From Canibacter zhuwentaonis (GTDB lineage: Bacteria; Actinomycetota; Actinomycetes; Actinomycetales; Microbacteriaceae): 64,000 bases of DNA. The stretch's first letter is position 1. The number at the start of each line of letters is the position of its first letter. The position numbers and the translations under genes are program-made. Location: positions 62,001 to 126,000 of the forward strand of contig NZ_JAHDSZ010000002.1 of assembly GCF_018531145.1 (NCBI RefSeq), given 5' to 3'. Positions 44,394 to 54,014 of the stretch are shown in pieces. The notes under the pieces are model-generated. The model worked only from the letters and a program-made list of their open reading frames with translations, was not told where the DNA came from and did not search any database.

Positions 44394-45615
44394 ATTAACC
44401 GGCGCGCGTATAGATGCCACAGTTGCCGCAGTGAGTGGCATTAAAAAACGCCCTCTGAACAGGGGAATTATCGCAATTTGGGCGGTTGCTGTGCCGCTGA
44501 TGATGCTGGGTGCTTTGATGGTGACATCCGCGTCCGCAACTCAGGCGGAGGGTGCTTTTGCCTCTGGCGCGAGGCATTTTCTGTACGCGCTTGTGGCAAT
44601 AGTTTTAATGGGTCTTGTGGCGATGTTTGTGACGATCACGCTGCTCCGCAAAATTGCCCCGTGGTTTGCGCTGCTCGCGGTGATTTTGCAGCTGCTGGTG
44701 CTGTTTTCGCCACTGGGTGTGACAATCGGTGGTAACCGTAACTGGCTAGCGCTGGGACCCGTTACAGTGCAGCCCTCTGAGTTCTTGAAACTTGCCCTGA
44801 TTATACTGCTGTCGCTAAGCATTTATCAGTCGCACAGAAATAAAACCGTGGTGCAAAACAACGCGCCAATTTGGATTGTTTCTTTCGCTCTAATAATTAT
44901 GATTGTGATCGGTCACGACCAGGGAACTGCCAGCGTGCTCGGGCTGATCGTTATCGGGTGTCTGTATTTCACTGGTGCGAGCGGCAAGCGCGTGGCGAGT
45001 TTTATTGGCGTCGGCGCGGCAGCGGCGGTGCTGGGCGTGTTAACCAGCTCTAACAGGCTCGATCGTATTAAGAGCCTGTTTATTACCGATAACTCGGTCG
45101 ACTACGCGACGCTCAACTGGCAGCCAACCCACGCGATTTGGGCGATTGCAAACGGCGGGGTTAACGGCACTGGAATCGGCAACTCAATTGTTAAATGGGC
45201 CTGGCTGCCGGCTTCTGAAAACGACTATATTTTTGCAATTATTGCCGAGGAGCTGGGGCTAATCGGCGCGATCTGTGTGTTGCTAGGTTACGGCGTGTTG
45301 GCCTGGGCTTTGATCTGGATTTTAGGAACCGTGCGCGATAATTTCAGCAGGGGTATTATCGGCGGTGTGCTGGTGTGGATCATTGGGCAGGCGATTGTGA
45401 ACATCGCTGTTGTGCTGCGTATTCTACCGGTGTTGGGAGTGCCGCTGCCCCTAATTAGCGCGGGCGGTAGTGCGCTTTTGGCGTGCGCTCTGGCGCTCGG
45501 GGTGGTACTCGTGTGCGCGCATGAAGCGGAGACGCGCATCCGTAAAGAACGTTTGCCGACGCAAAAAGTGGGCGATGCGAGTTTGCCGAAGCTGAACAAG
45601 CGAGGTGTTGTGTGA
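44383..45615 (+). CDS. ftsW: Septal peptidoglycan polymerase FtsW
   Basis: 410 residues from GTG 44383, chosen because the SEDS fold begins soon after and GGGGGTG lies upstream; the open frame itself extends far into murD. About ten membrane helices with SEDS signatures GGNRNWLALGPVTVQPSEFLK (split GGNRNWLALG and VQPSEFLK), the catalytic Asp region IVIGHDQGTASV, NDYIFAIIAEELGL and PLPLISAGGSAL. Polymerises lipid II at the septum together with FtsI. Overlaps murD by 11 nt and murG by 4. Confidence 0.95.
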   Translation: MSSKLTGARIDATVAAVSGIKKRPLNRGIIAIWAVAVPLMMLGALMVTSASATQAEGAFASGARHFLYALVAIVLMGLVAMFVTITLLRKIAPWFALLAVILQLLVLFSPLGVTIGGNRNWLALGPVTVQPSEFLKLALIILLSLSIYQSHRNKTVVQNNAPIWIVSFALIIMIVIGHDQGTASVLGLIVIGCLYFTGASGKRVASFIGVGAAAAVLGVLTSSNRLDRIKSLFITDNSVDYATLNWQPTHAIWAIANGGVNGTGIGNSIVKWAWLPASENDYIFAIIAEELGLIGAICVLLGYGVLAWALIWILGTVRDNFSRGIIGGVLVWIIGQAIVNIAVVLRILPVLGVPLPLISAGGSALLACALALGVVLVCAHEAETRIRKERLPTQKVGDASLPKLNKRGVV

Positions 45616-46682
45616 GATATTTACTTGCCGGAGGAGGCACTGCCGGGCACGTAAACCCGTTGTTGGCGCTCGCAGAAATGATCACCGCACAGGAGGCAAA
45701 TACCGAAATTGTTGTGCTCGGAACTTGCGAGGGGCTGGAGTCGCGGCTCGTGCCAGAGCGCGGTTTTGAGCTGTTCACAATTGCTAAACTGCCTTTTCCA
45801 CGCACCCTAAACCTGTACGCCTTAGGATTTGCCCCGCGCTTTATTAAAGCAGTTGTGCGCACCGTAAAACTAATGCGCAGTCGCCGTATTGACGCGGTTG
45901 TGGGATTTGGCGGGTACGCATCCGCGCCCGCTTATGCGGCTGCAAAACTGCTCGGTGTGCCGTATGTGATTCACGAAGCAAACGCGCTGCCGGGTATAGC
46001 CAACAGGGCAGGAGCGCTCGGCACGGAGTGGGTCGGCGTGACCTTTGCGAACACCCCCATTCGCGGCGCAAAAGTGATTGGAATGCCGCTGCGCAAAGAG
46101 ATCGCAGAGCTTGACCGTGCAGCTCAGAGAGCTAGCGCCGCGCAGTTTTTCGGGCTTGACGCAAATCGCAAAACCCTGCTTGTAACCGGCGGATCGCTTG
46201 GTGCGCGCGGAATTAATGAGGGCATTGCGGCAGGTGCCGCGCAGTTTGCCGCCGCAGGAGTGCAGGTGCTGCACATTTGGGGCGAGCAAACAGAATCTAC
46301 TGCGGTGACAGTTGCCGGGTATAAAATACTGCCGTACTGTGATCGCATGGAGCTGGCATTTAGCCTGGCGGATTTTGTGATCTCGCGTGCCGGGGCAACA
46401 ACAGTGAGCGAAATCGCCGGTCTTAGCCTGCCAGCGGTGTTTGTGCCCTACCGGCATGGCAACGGCGAGCAGGCGCGCAATTGCGCCGAGGTTGTGAATG
46501 CGGGTGGCGCGCTGTTGGCAGAAGACGCTGAAATCACCCCGGAGTGGGTTAAAACGCAGCTTTTGCCGCTGCTGCAGAACGATTACGAACTGCGGCTAAT
46601 GAGCGAGCGAGCGGGGCGATCCGCTTGCCTAAACGGCACAGAGCAGCTTTACGAGATGGTGCGGCGGGCGCTGCGGGCGTAG
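45612..46682 (+). CDS. murG: UDP-GlcNAc:lipid I N-acetylglucosaminyltransferase
   Basis: 356 residues, GTG start overlapping ftsW. GT-B fold with the N-terminal LLAGGGTAGHVNPLLAL (~3-19), GFGGYASAPAYAAAKLL, HEANALPGIANR, GGSLGARGIN (~188) and the UDP-binding SRAGATTVSEIAGL (~257). It makes lipid II from lipid I on the cytoplasmic face. Confidence 0.97.
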   Translation: MRYLLAGGGTAGHVNPLLALAEMITAQEANTEIVVLGTCEGLESRLVPERGFELFTIAKLPFPRTLNLYALGFAPRFIKAVVRTVKLMRSRRIDAVVGFGGYASAPAYAAAKLLGVPYVIHEANALPGIANRAGALGTEWVGVTFANTPIRGAKVIGMPLRKEIAELDRAAQRASAAQFFGLDANRKTLLVTGGSLGARGINEGIAAGAAQFAAAGVQVLHIWGEQTESTAVTVAGYKILPYCDRMELAFSLADFVISRAGATTVSEIAGLSLPAVFVPYRHGNGEQARNCAEVVNAGGALLAEDAEITPEWVKTQLLPLLQNDYELRLMSERAGRSACLNGTEQLYEMVRRALRA

Positions 46683-46713
46683 CGCCCGGGTTACAATAGG
46701 AGGGCGTAAGCAG

Positions 46714-48165
46714 ATGATTTATCCAGATTTAGAGCAGAGCGTGGGCGCAGATTTGGGACGCGTACACTTTGTCGGCATTGGCGGATCGGGAATGCACGGA
46801 ATTGCGCGCATGATGCTCAGCCGCGGGCACGTTGTAACCGGCTCAGACAGGGCGCTGAACGCTAACACTGCGGCTTTGCAGCAGCTCGGGGTGAAAGTTT
46901 ATGAGGGGCATCGTGCCGAGAACGCGCACGGCGCTGACACACTGGTAATAACGGGCGCGCTCTGGCCCAACAACCCGGAATACCTGTACGCAAAAGAGAA
47001 CAACCTGCAGCTTCTGCACAGATCGCAGGCGCTGGCTTGGCTAACGCGCAACAGGCGGCTGGTGGCAGTTGCCGGGGCGCACGGCAAAACCACCTCAACG
47101 GGAATGCTGGTGACGGGGCTGCTGGGCAGCGGAGCCGATCCGTCTTTTGTGAACGGCGGCGTTATTGAGCGGCTCGGGGTGAGCGCGCGCGAGGGTGCTG
47201 ATGAGCTGTTCGTGATCGAAGCCGACGAGTCAGATCGCTCATTTTTGCTTTACGAAACGGCCGTTGCGCTAATCACCAATGTTGACCCGGAGCACCTTGA
47301 TTTTTACGGCTCGCGCGAGGCATTTATGCGCGCCTTTGTCGATTTTGCCACCGCTGCTAAAGAACTAGTGGTTATTTCAGCGGATGATCCGGGCGCTCTC
47401 GAGGTGCGCGAAATGCTGCCGCGTAGCACTTGTGTTGTGACCTTCGGAACGGCGGCAACAGCGGATGTGCGAGTGCACAACATAGATCTTTCTGGGGAGG
47501 TTAGTTTTGATGTGAGCTGCGGCGCTGAGACTGCGCGCGTGCAATTGAACGTGTTTGGTTCTCATAACGCTCTGAATGCGGCGGGCGCAATTGCTGTGCT
47601 GTTGCACCTGGGCAGTGATCTGCAAACCGCGGCTGCGGCGGTTGCTGATTTTGGCGGCACAAAACGCCGTTTTGAGTTTCACGCTGAGGTTGCCAGCGTG
47701 CGCGTTTATGATGATTACGCGCATCACCACACTGAGGTTGCGGCGCTGCTGAAATCGGTTAAGCCTGTTGTGGGCGCTGCGGGGCGCGTTATCGCGCTGC
47801 ACCAGCCGCACCTGTTCAGTCGCACAGCAACTTTTTATGCGCAGTTTGCCGCAGCCCTTGAAAACAACGCTGACTACACGATTGTGCTGCCCGTTGATGG
47901 TGCGCGAGAGGATCCTGTGCCCGGGGTTACTGGCGAGTTGGTGGCAAACGCCTTTACCGACCAGGCGCGGGTTGCCTATTTTGATAACTGGGCTGATGTT
48001 GTGGCGCACGCCGCCGCAGTTGCCCGCCCCGGTGACGTTTTTATCACCATGAGCTGCGGCACGGCGTACCAGATTATCCCGGATTTTGTGGCGGCTCTTA
48101 TCGCTCGTTTCGGTGATACGGAGTGCCGTTTCGCGGCGGATTTTAAGCTCCCCGCAGGAGGTTAG
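46714..48165 (+). CDS. murC: UDP-MurNAc:L-alanine ligase
   Basis: 483 residues, ATG 46714 with AGGAGGG upstream. VHFVGIGGSGMHGIARM (~19-35), GAHGKTTSTGML (~125), EADESDRSFL (~171) and YDDYAHHHTEV (~330, MurC-specific) are present. It catalyses the first amino acid addition in precursor synthesis. Separate ribosome-binding site, 31 nt after murG. Confidence 0.97.
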   Translation: MIYPDLEQSVGADLGRVHFVGIGGSGMHGIARMMLSRGHVVTGSDRALNANTAALQQLGVKVYEGHRAENAHGADTLVITGALWPNNPEYLYAKENNLQLLHRSQALAWLTRNRRLVAVAGAHGKTTSTGMLVTGLLGSGADPSFVNGGVIERLGVSAREGADELFVIEADESDRSFLLYETAVALITNVDPEHLDFYGSREAFMRAFVDFATAAKELVVISADDPGALEVREMLPRSTCVVTFGTAATADVRVHNIDLSGEVSFDVSCGAETARVQLNVFGSHNALNAAGAIAVLLHLGSDLQTAAAAVADFGGTKRRFEFHAEVASVRVYDDYAHHHTEVAALLKSVKPVVGAAGRVIALHQPHLFSRTATFYAQFAAALENNADYTIVLPVDGAREDPVPGVTGELVANAFTDQARVAYFDNWADVVAHAAAVARPGDVFITMSCGTAYQIIPDFVAALIARFGDTECRFAADFKLPAGG

Positions 48166-48171
48166 CTGAAG

Positions 48172-49554
48172 ATGAAGCGCCCCACCGGATTTGATCTACC
48201 AGAGCCTGGCGAATCCGCTCAGAACACACCGAAAACTGAGGTGTTCGACGAGAAACTGCGCAGCAGGCTTTTTAAGCCTTTACGTTCGCAGCTTACGTCA
48301 CGGCGGGAGTATCTGGATTCTGTGCGCGCTTCTGTTGCCGAGGTTGAACGGGAGCTCTCTGTGTGGGATGCGGATCATCCCGAGGAAATTGAGGCTGTGC
48401 CTTCTGTTGCGAGTGAGCGGGCGGAATCCGTTAAAAAACCGCGTTTTTTTGCCGCTAAGAGAGTTGTCAAGCAGCGCGCTCAAAAAAACGAGGAATTGCT
48501 GTCACAAGAAGGCGGGGAATTACCCGCAATAAAGGCAGGAAAGTCACGATTTCTGGGCGTAAAGAGTGTTAAAAATAGGGGCATTCAAGAGGCAGCAGAT
48601 TTGCGAGCGCAAAAGACTGCAGAGCTGAGTGCTCAAAATACTGCCGCGCCCGAGAAAACAACCGCGCAGCGGCTCGCCAAAACAGCTGCGCAACCGTTTA
48701 CCGGAAAGACAAAGGAGGCGCGTCGCAAACAAACGTTTGATGTGCGGTGCGTGATTGCTGAGATAGGTTCCTCTGCCGAGGTTAAACGCGCCCGGCAGGA
48801 GCTTAAAAACGCCCGCAAACAGAGCCGTAACGCAACTAAAAAAGCGGTTAAAAAACGCTCTGTGCGCGAGCTATCTTTTGCGCAAAAAATTACTGCGAGC
48901 ATTTGCGCAACGGTTGCGATTGTTGCGTTCGCGGTTGTGATTATTGTGATTTCGCCGCTAATGAGCGTACGTCAGATCACCCTTGAGGGTGCTTCTGAGC
49001 AGCTCGCCCCGGAGGTAACCGAGGCTTTGCAAGAGCTGCGCGGCGAGCCGCTCGCGCTGATTGGCGACAAAGAGCTGTATCGGGTGCTCTCGCCGTTTAA
49101 GCGCATTCAGCGCTACAGCTACGAAACTGTGCCCCCTGATTTGTTACTGGTGCGCGTGCATGAGCGCGTGCCGGTGATCGCGGTCGCTGTTGGTGAGCGG
49201 TATCGGGTGCTCGACGCGGCGGGTGTATCGCTCGCCGAGGGTATCACAGAGCTGCCCGACAATATGCCAGTGGCGACGGGATTGGCGGCGGATGTACGCA
49301 CCGACGCTTTTACCGCAGCAACCGCCGTGTTGCGTAATATCACGCCTGAGCTGCGATCCGAAGTGCAAGAGGTGCAGGCAACAGGGGCGCAGGATGTGAC
49401 CTTTATTATGCGCGGCGGCTTGCGTGTAAACTGGGGAAACGCGCAGGATGTGCCGCTCAAAATGGCAATTTTTGAGCGGATGCGCGCCTCTCTAGCAGAC
49501 AGGAATATATCGGTTATCGATGTTTCTTCAACGCAAGCGCCAGTTTTTCGATAG
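48172..49554 (+). CDS. ftsQ: FtsQ/DivIB divisome protein with very long cytoplasmic N-terminus
   Basis: 460 residues, ATG 48172. The first ~235 residues are charged, Lys/Ala/Glu-rich and low complexity. They are followed by one membrane helix (~243-265, ASICATVAIVAFAVVIIVI), a POTRA domain (MSVRQITLEGASEQLAPEV onwards), and the FtsQ-type beta domain (VRVHERVPVIAV, YRVLDAAGVSLAE). FtsQ proteins are usually 250-330 residues, so the N-terminal extension is unusual. Links FtsL/FtsB-like proteins in the divisome. Confidence 0.92.
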   Translation: MKRPTGFDLPEPGESAQNTPKTEVFDEKLRSRLFKPLRSQLTSRREYLDSVRASVAEVERELSVWDADHPEEIEAVPSVASERAESVKKPRFFAAKRVVKQRAQKNEELLSQEGGELPAIKAGKSRFLGVKSVKNRGIQEAADLRAQKTAELSAQNTAAPEKTTAQRLAKTAAQPFTGKTKEARRKQTFDVRCVIAEIGSSAEVKRARQELKNARKQSRNATKKAVKKRSVRELSFAQKITASICATVAIVAFAVVIIVISPLMSVRQITLEGASEQLAPEVTEALQELRGEPLALIGDKELYRVLSPFKRIQRYSYETVPPDLLLVRVHERVPVIAVAVGERYRVLDAAGVSLAEGITELPDNMPVATGLAADVRTDAFTAATAVLRNITPELRSEVQEVQATGAQDVTFIMRGGLRVNWGNAQDVPLKMAIFERMRASLADRNISVIDVSSTQAPVFR

Positions 49555-49664
49555 AATTCGGTGTGTCACACTAATTTTTACGTATCCGGCGGGTACGGTC
49601 ATAGACATACATAATTATATGGTATAACCTTCTGGTTTAACTTGAAAGTTTAAGGTGGTTGTTT

Positions 49665-50873
49665 ATGAACTCGTACAGTCCTTCGCTTGCGGTAATTAAA
49701 GTGGTTGGCGTTGGCGGCGGTGGTGTTAATGCCGTTAACCGCATGATTCAAATGGGGATGCAGGGCGTTGAGTTTATCGCAATAAACACTGACCAGCAGG
49801 CGCTGGCGTTGAGCGAAGCCGATGTTAAACTGGATATCGGGCGCGAAAAAACCCGCGGTCTTGGCGCGGGAGCGGATCCGGAAGTGGGGAGGCAGGCTGC
49901 CGAAGCTCAAGTAGAAGAGATCGAGGCGGTAATCGCGGGAGCAGATATGGTGTTTATCACCGCAGGAGAAGGCGGCGGTACGGGCACGGGAGCAGCTCCT
50001 GTTGTAGCTAAAATCGCGAAGTCTATCGGTGCTTTAACAATCGGTGTTGTAACCCGCCCGTTCGGATTCGAAGGTAAGCGTCGCGCATCACAGGCTGATC
50101 TTGGTGTGCACCGGTTACGAGAAGAGGTTGACGCGCTGATCGTGGTGCCAAACGATCGCCTGCTTGAAATTGCAGAGCCGGGCATCACCATGACCGACGC
50201 TTTCGCACAGGCGGACAGTGTGCTGGTGTCTGGTGTGCGCGGTATTAGCGACCTGATTTCAGGAGCCGGCATTATTAATGTTGATTTTGCGGATGTGGAA
50301 ACCGTGTTGCAGGGTGCTGGCACAGCGCTGATGGGAATCGGTGTTGCGCGCGGCGCGGATCGCGCTATTAAAGCGGCAGAGCTGGCTACCAGCTCGCCGT
50401 TGCTTGAAGCGGCTATTGACGGCGCGCACGCAGCGCTGGTGTACGTACAGGGCTCAAGCGATCTTGGAATGCACGAGCTTGCTGAAGCGTGCACTCTGAT
50501 TGAAGCGGTTCTGCACCCTGAGGCTAACTCGATTGTGGGCATGGGTATTGATCAAGACCTTGGTGATGATATCAAGGTTACGGTTATTGCGGCCGGTTTT
50601 GACAGTATTCAGAGTGTTGATAAAGAAAAAACGCAGTCACGCCCGCGCCGTGGCGTGTTAGAAGATGGCACGTCGCTGACAATGTCAGCCAACAGCGGCA
50701 GTAGCTACGGTCGGGGCGTTAACGGAACGGGTCCTGTTGAAACTCCCGGTGCTAACTCGTTAAACTCAAATTTTAATGACACGATTTCTAATCCGCCGCT
50801 CGAAAACCAGCTTAAAGACCCGGCTTTCGACGCGGACGATGACGATCTTGACATCCCGGATTTTCTGAAATAA
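49665..50873 (+). CDS. ftsZ: Cell-division GTPase FtsZ
   Basis: 402 residues from ATG 49665 (AAGGTGG upstream; a TTG at 49659 is less likely). The tubulin signature [10 protein letters not shown] (~104-113), [13 protein letters not shown] near the start, the T7 loop NVDFADVE and NDRLLEI are all present. The C-terminal linker is followed by the conserved tail [10 protein letters not shown], which binds SepF and other partners. It forms the Z ring. A 110-nt gap upstream, with possible -35 TAGACA (49602-49607) and -10 TATAAC (49623-49628), suggests its own promoter. Confidence 0.97.
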   Translation: MNSYSPSLAVIKVVGVGGGGVNAVNRMIQMGMQGVEFIAINTDQQALALSEADVKLDIGREKTRGLGAGADPEVGRQAAEAQVEEIEAVIAGADMVFITAGEGGGTGTGAAPVVAKIAKSIGALTIGVVTRPFGFEGKRRASQADLGVHRLREEVDALIVVPNDRLLEIAEPGITMTDAFAQADSVLVSGVRGISDLISGAGIINVDFADVETVLQGAGTALMGIGVARGADRAIKAAELATSSPLLEAAIDGAHAALVYVQGSSDLGMHELAEACTLIEAVLHPEANSIVGMGIDQDLGDDIKVTVIAAGFDSIQSVDKEKTQSRPRRGVLEDGTSLTMSANSGSSYGRGVNGTGPVETPGANSLNSNFNDTISNPPLENQLKDPAFDADDDDLDIPDFLK

Positions 50874-50953
50874 ATAACCGTTATTTCGTTCAGTAATTTT
50901 TATATTGAGGCTACTATTCTGGAGCATCAAAGGCGCTAGGTACGAGGAGTAAC

Positions 50954-51481
50954 ATGGCAGAAGAAACAGGCAAAGGTAAGGGTTTTGTGAGCAAAAGCCT
51001 GGGCAAGCTCGGGTTGGATACGCTTTTTTACAGTTCTGATGCTGATGAGCTTGAGAGCTATGACTACAAGCCAACAGAGCCCACGCGGAAGGTTACCTCT
51101 GCCGCGCCCGAGACGCAGGAGTATGCGCGGGTTACACCGCTGCGCAAGAGTGTGCCAACGCACGCCCCAATAAACAGCGATTTCACAGAAATCGAAACCC
51201 TGCGCCCGAGTAGCTTTAGCGAGGCACCGCGCATCGCTGAGCTGCTCTGCAGCGGGATTCCGATCGTGCTTGATCTATCCGGTATCGCTGATGCACAGGG
51301 GCAGCGAATCCTTGATTTTGCGAGCGGCGTTGTGCTGGGAGTAAACGGGCATTTGAAGCGGATCACGGGCAAGGTTTTTATAATAACCCCCGAGGCTATC
51401 AGCATCTCTGAGGGCGAGGCTAAAGAAGCGCGCGTGGGGTATTCTGATAGCGGATCATTTTACGTCGCGCCCAAAGAGTAG
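50954..51481 (+). CDS. sepF: Z-ring membrane anchor SepF
   Basis: 175 residues, ATG 50954 (ACGAGGAG upstream). The C-terminal DUF552 domain (~75-165) has RPSSFSEAPRIAELL, VLDLSGIADAQGQRILDFASG and KVFIITPEAI. The N-terminal ~20 residues are amphipathic, and a charged linker follows. It tethers FtsZ to the membrane in actinobacteria, which lack FtsA. The yggS and yfiH genes often found between ftsZ and sepF are missing here. Confidence 0.93.
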   Translation: MAEETGKGKGFVSKSLGKLGLDTLFYSSDADELESYDYKPTEPTRKVTSAAPETQEYARVTPLRKSVPTHAPINSDFTEIETLRPSSFSEAPRIAELLCSGIPIVLDLSGIADAQGQRILDFASGVVLGVNGHLKRITGKVFIITPEAISISEGEAKEARVGYSDSGSFYVAPKE

Positions 51482-51501
51482 CGGGAAAGAAGCTATTACA
51501 G

Positions 51502-51813
51502 GTGGCAACAGTATTTCTTTGGGTATCCAATATCGTAAACTTCTATCTGGCTATACTCTGGTGTCGTCTTGTCTTGGAATGGGTGCGGGTGCTAATCCCC
51601 AGAGATTTTCGCACCCCTAAGATATTGGTAATTCTGTTTGAACTGGTTTATATTGTCACTGATCCGCCGGTGAATTTTGTGCGCAGGCGTATAAAGCCTG
51701 TTAGGCTCGGTCCGGTTTTGCTTGACCTGTCATTGATGATTGTAATAGTTGCCCTCTGGCTATTGATGTATGCACTGACTTTTACGTATTGGTTGTCCCG
51801 TGCTGTAAGCTAG
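51502..51813 (+). CDS. YggT-family membrane protein
   Basis: 103 residues from GTG 51502. Two membrane segments flank the conserved YggT run FELVYIVTDPPVNFVRRRIKPVRLG (visible as VYIVTDPPVNFVRR) and the final LDLSLMIVIVALWLL helix. It is conserved between sepF and divIVA in actinobacteria. Role is not settled; associations with division and osmotic tolerance are reported for the family. Confidence 0.92.
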   Translation: MATVFLWVSNIVNFYLAILWCRLVLEWVRVLIPRDFRTPKILVILFELVYIVTDPPVNFVRRRIKPVRLGPVLLDLSLMIVIVALWLLMYALTFTYWLSRAVS

Positions 51814-51890
51814 TTACACATCTTTTACATATACATTTGCTACCGTATTAGATAGATAAGTAGTTTGTTGCTCGATCGAAAAGAGAGAAA

Positions 51891-52472
51891 ATGGCTTTAA
51901 CTCCAGAACACGTAAAAACCAAGACTTTCACCATTACGAAGTTTCGTGACGGTTACGAACCAGACCAGGTTGATGATTTCCTTGATGAGATTGTTGCTGA
52001 TCTCGACGCTCGTGACGCAGAGCGTGAGCAACTACAGAAGCGGGTTGCCGAGCTAACAGCAGAGCTTGAGGCAGCTCGCGCAGGTAAAGCTGAGAGCGCT
52101 GCTGGGTCGAAGCAGACTGCAGCTCCTATTGCTGCGTCAGTTTCCGGTACGGATATGGATGTACAGAAGTCTAGCGCTATGCTGAAGCTCGCGCTGGAGT
52201 TGCACGATAAGCACATTAATGAGGGCAAGACTAAGCGTGCACAGCTTATTAGCGAGGGCGAAGCTGAGGCTAGCCGCATCGTAAGCGAAGCAACTGCGAA
52301 GCGTGAAGAGCAGTTGCGCCGTCTGACGGCAGAAAGCTTTAATCTTGAAACAAAGATTGAAGAGCTTAAAGGATTTGAGAAAGAATACCGCGCAACCCTT
52401 AAGTCTTACATTGAGTCACAGTTGAAGGGTCTTAATGAGGGGCTTAGCGTATCTGGCGGGTCTGCTCGCTAG
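51891..52472 (+). CDS. divIVA: Polar growth/septum protein DivIVA (Wag31)
   Basis: 193 residues, ATG 51891. The membrane-binding N-terminal domain TPEHVKTKTFTITKFRDGYEPDQVDDFLDE (split as LTPEHVKTKTFT and YEPDQVDDFLDE) is followed by coiled coil (~40-60) and a second coiled coil (~90-185), with an Ala/Ser-rich linker between. It directs polar cell-wall growth and is a Ser/Thr kinase target in mycobacteria. A possible promoter (TTTACA 51824-51829, TATTAG 51846-51851) lies in the 77-nt gap. Confidence 0.95.
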   Translation: MALTPEHVKTKTFTITKFRDGYEPDQVDDFLDEIVADLDARDAEREQLQKRVAELTAELEAARAGKAESAAGSKQTAAPIAASVSGTDMDVQKSSAMLKLALELHDKHINEGKTKRAQLISEGEAEASRIVSEATAKREEQLRRLTAESFNLETKIEELKGFEKEYRATLKSYIESQLKGLNEGLSVSGGSAR

Positions 52473-52482
52473 ATAGCAGTTT

Positions 52483-53052
52483 ATGCGGGCATACTACGCT
52501 AAGGGTCTTCCCGAAAAGGGTGAACGTCGGCTAGCAATTTTTCTGCTGGTCGGCGTTGCTCTTTGCTGGGCTGTTTTAGATCAGGGTGTTAAGCACTGGG
52601 CTGAAACAACCCTTACCCTGCGCGATCCCGTGCCCGTGGTGGGGGAAACTCTGCAGTGGTATTTGGTGTACAACTCCGGCGCTGCGTTTTCGATTTTGAG
52701 CGATAAAACCTGGGTTTTTACCGTTTTAGCAGCCGTTGTTATTGGCGTGATTTTGTGGCACATTCCCAAAATAAATTCGCTGCGCTGGGCTGCGGCTATT
52801 GGGCTAATGCTGGGCGGCACGCTCGGTAATCTCTACGACAGGCTCTTTCGCGCCCCGGGCTTTGCTGTTGGACACGTGGTTGACATGATTTCCACGCCGT
52901 GGCTGGTGCCAGCGGTGTATAACGTCGCCGATATCGGGCTTGTTGGCGCCGTTATCGTGATGATTATTTTAACCCTGCTGAATGTGCGAGCAGAGCGTAA
53001 AAAACCTAAGGAGGGGCGATCCGCCGCGGCTGAAACGGTGCGCGATGCCTGA
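52483..53052 (+). CDS. lspA: Lipoprotein signal peptidase
   Basis: 189 residues, ATG 52483. Four membrane helices. The two catalytic Asp are in GGTLGNLYDRL (~115) and VYNVADIGLVGA (~146), and the early DQGVKHW (~27) is typical. It cleaves prolipoproteins such as the two lipoproteins predicted in this window. C-terminal ~20 residues are charged. Confidence 0.95.
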   Translation: MRAYYAKGLPEKGERRLAIFLLVGVALCWAVLDQGVKHWAETTLTLRDPVPVVGETLQWYLVYNSGAAFSILSDKTWVFTVLAAVVIGVILWHIPKINSLRWAAAIGLMLGGTLGNLYDRLFRAPGFAVGHVVDMISTPWLVPAVYNVADIGLVGAVIVMIILTLLNVRAERKKPKEGRSAAAETVRDA

Positions 53053-53962
53053 GTTGAATATTACCGTGCCGGCCGAACTTGACGGGGTGCGAGCGGATGC
53101 CGCAATTGCCGAGCTCACAGCTCAGCCGCGCAGTTGGATAGTTGAAATTATTGTTGCCGGTGGTGCAACGCAGGATGCAAAGCCGCTGCGCAAAAGCGAC
53201 CGCTTGCGCGAGGGAGCGCACCTGCTGGCACACTGGATGCCTAAACCCGAACCGGAAGTAATTCCCGAGGAAATTCCCGAGATGCGGATTTTGCATGATG
53301 ACGAGCATCTTGTTGTTGTGCAGAAACCCGCGGGAGTTGCCGCGCATCCATCGCACGGCTGGAACGGGCACACAGTGCTGGGCGGGCTGGCCGCTAAAGG
53401 CTATCGCATCGCCACAAGTGGCGCTCCCGAGCGGCAAGGGATTGTTCACCGGCTCGATCAGGGCACAAGCGGTGTTATGGTCGTGTGCAAAAGCGAGTAT
53501 GCCTATGCCGAGCTAAAGCGGCAGTTTAAGTATCGCGAGGTGCGTAAAATATATCACGCGCTGGTGCAGGGGCATCCGGATCCGTTTTATGGCACAATAG
53601 ATGCGCCGATCGGGCGCCATCCCGGTGCTGAGTGGAAGTTTGCGGTAATTGGCGATGGTAAAAACGCGGTGACCCACTATGATACGCTCGAAGCCCTGCC
53701 GCACGCAACACTGCTGGAGATTGCGATTGAGACCGGGCGTACCCACCAAATCAGGGTGCACATGGCCGCGCACAAGCACCCCTGCGTGGGCGATATTATG
53801 TACGGTGCGGATCCTAAAATGGCTGTTAAACTGGGGCTTAACCGGCAGTGGTTGCACGCTCGCGAGCTTGAAATAACGCACCCGGTATCCACTGAGCGGA
53901 TGCTTTTTCAGAGCGACTACACGCCCGAGCTTGTTGCCGCGTTAAACGCGTTAAGCTATTAA
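53045..53962 (+). CDS. rluD: RluD-family 23S rRNA pseudouridine synthase
   Basis: 305 residues from ATG 53045 (overlaps lspA by 8 nt). An N-terminal S4-like region (ADAAIAELTAQPRSWIVEII) is followed by the catalytic domain: VVVQKPAGVAAHPSHG, HRLDQGTSGVMV with the catalytic Asp (~139), GRTHQIRVHMAA and RQWLHARELEITHP. The position after lspA is the usual one. It isomerises uridines in 23S rRNA helix 69, by family. Confidence 0.93.
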   Translation: MPELNITVPAELDGVRADAAIAELTAQPRSWIVEIIVAGGATQDAKPLRKSDRLREGAHLLAHWMPKPEPEVIPEEIPEMRILHDDEHLVVVQKPAGVAAHPSHGWNGHTVLGGLAAKGYRIATSGAPERQGIVHRLDQGTSGVMVVCKSEYAYAELKRQFKYREVRKIYHALVQGHPDPFYGTIDAPIGRHPGAEWKFAVIGDGKNAVTHYDTLEALPHATLLEIAIETGRTHQIRVHMAAHKHPCVGDIMYGADPKMAVKLGLNRQWLHARELEITHPVSTERMLFQSDYTPELVAALNALSY

Positions 53963-54014
53963 CCCAAGAATCGGGTGGGCTGTTAAGATGGCATACTAGG
54001 CAGTGGGAGTGGTT

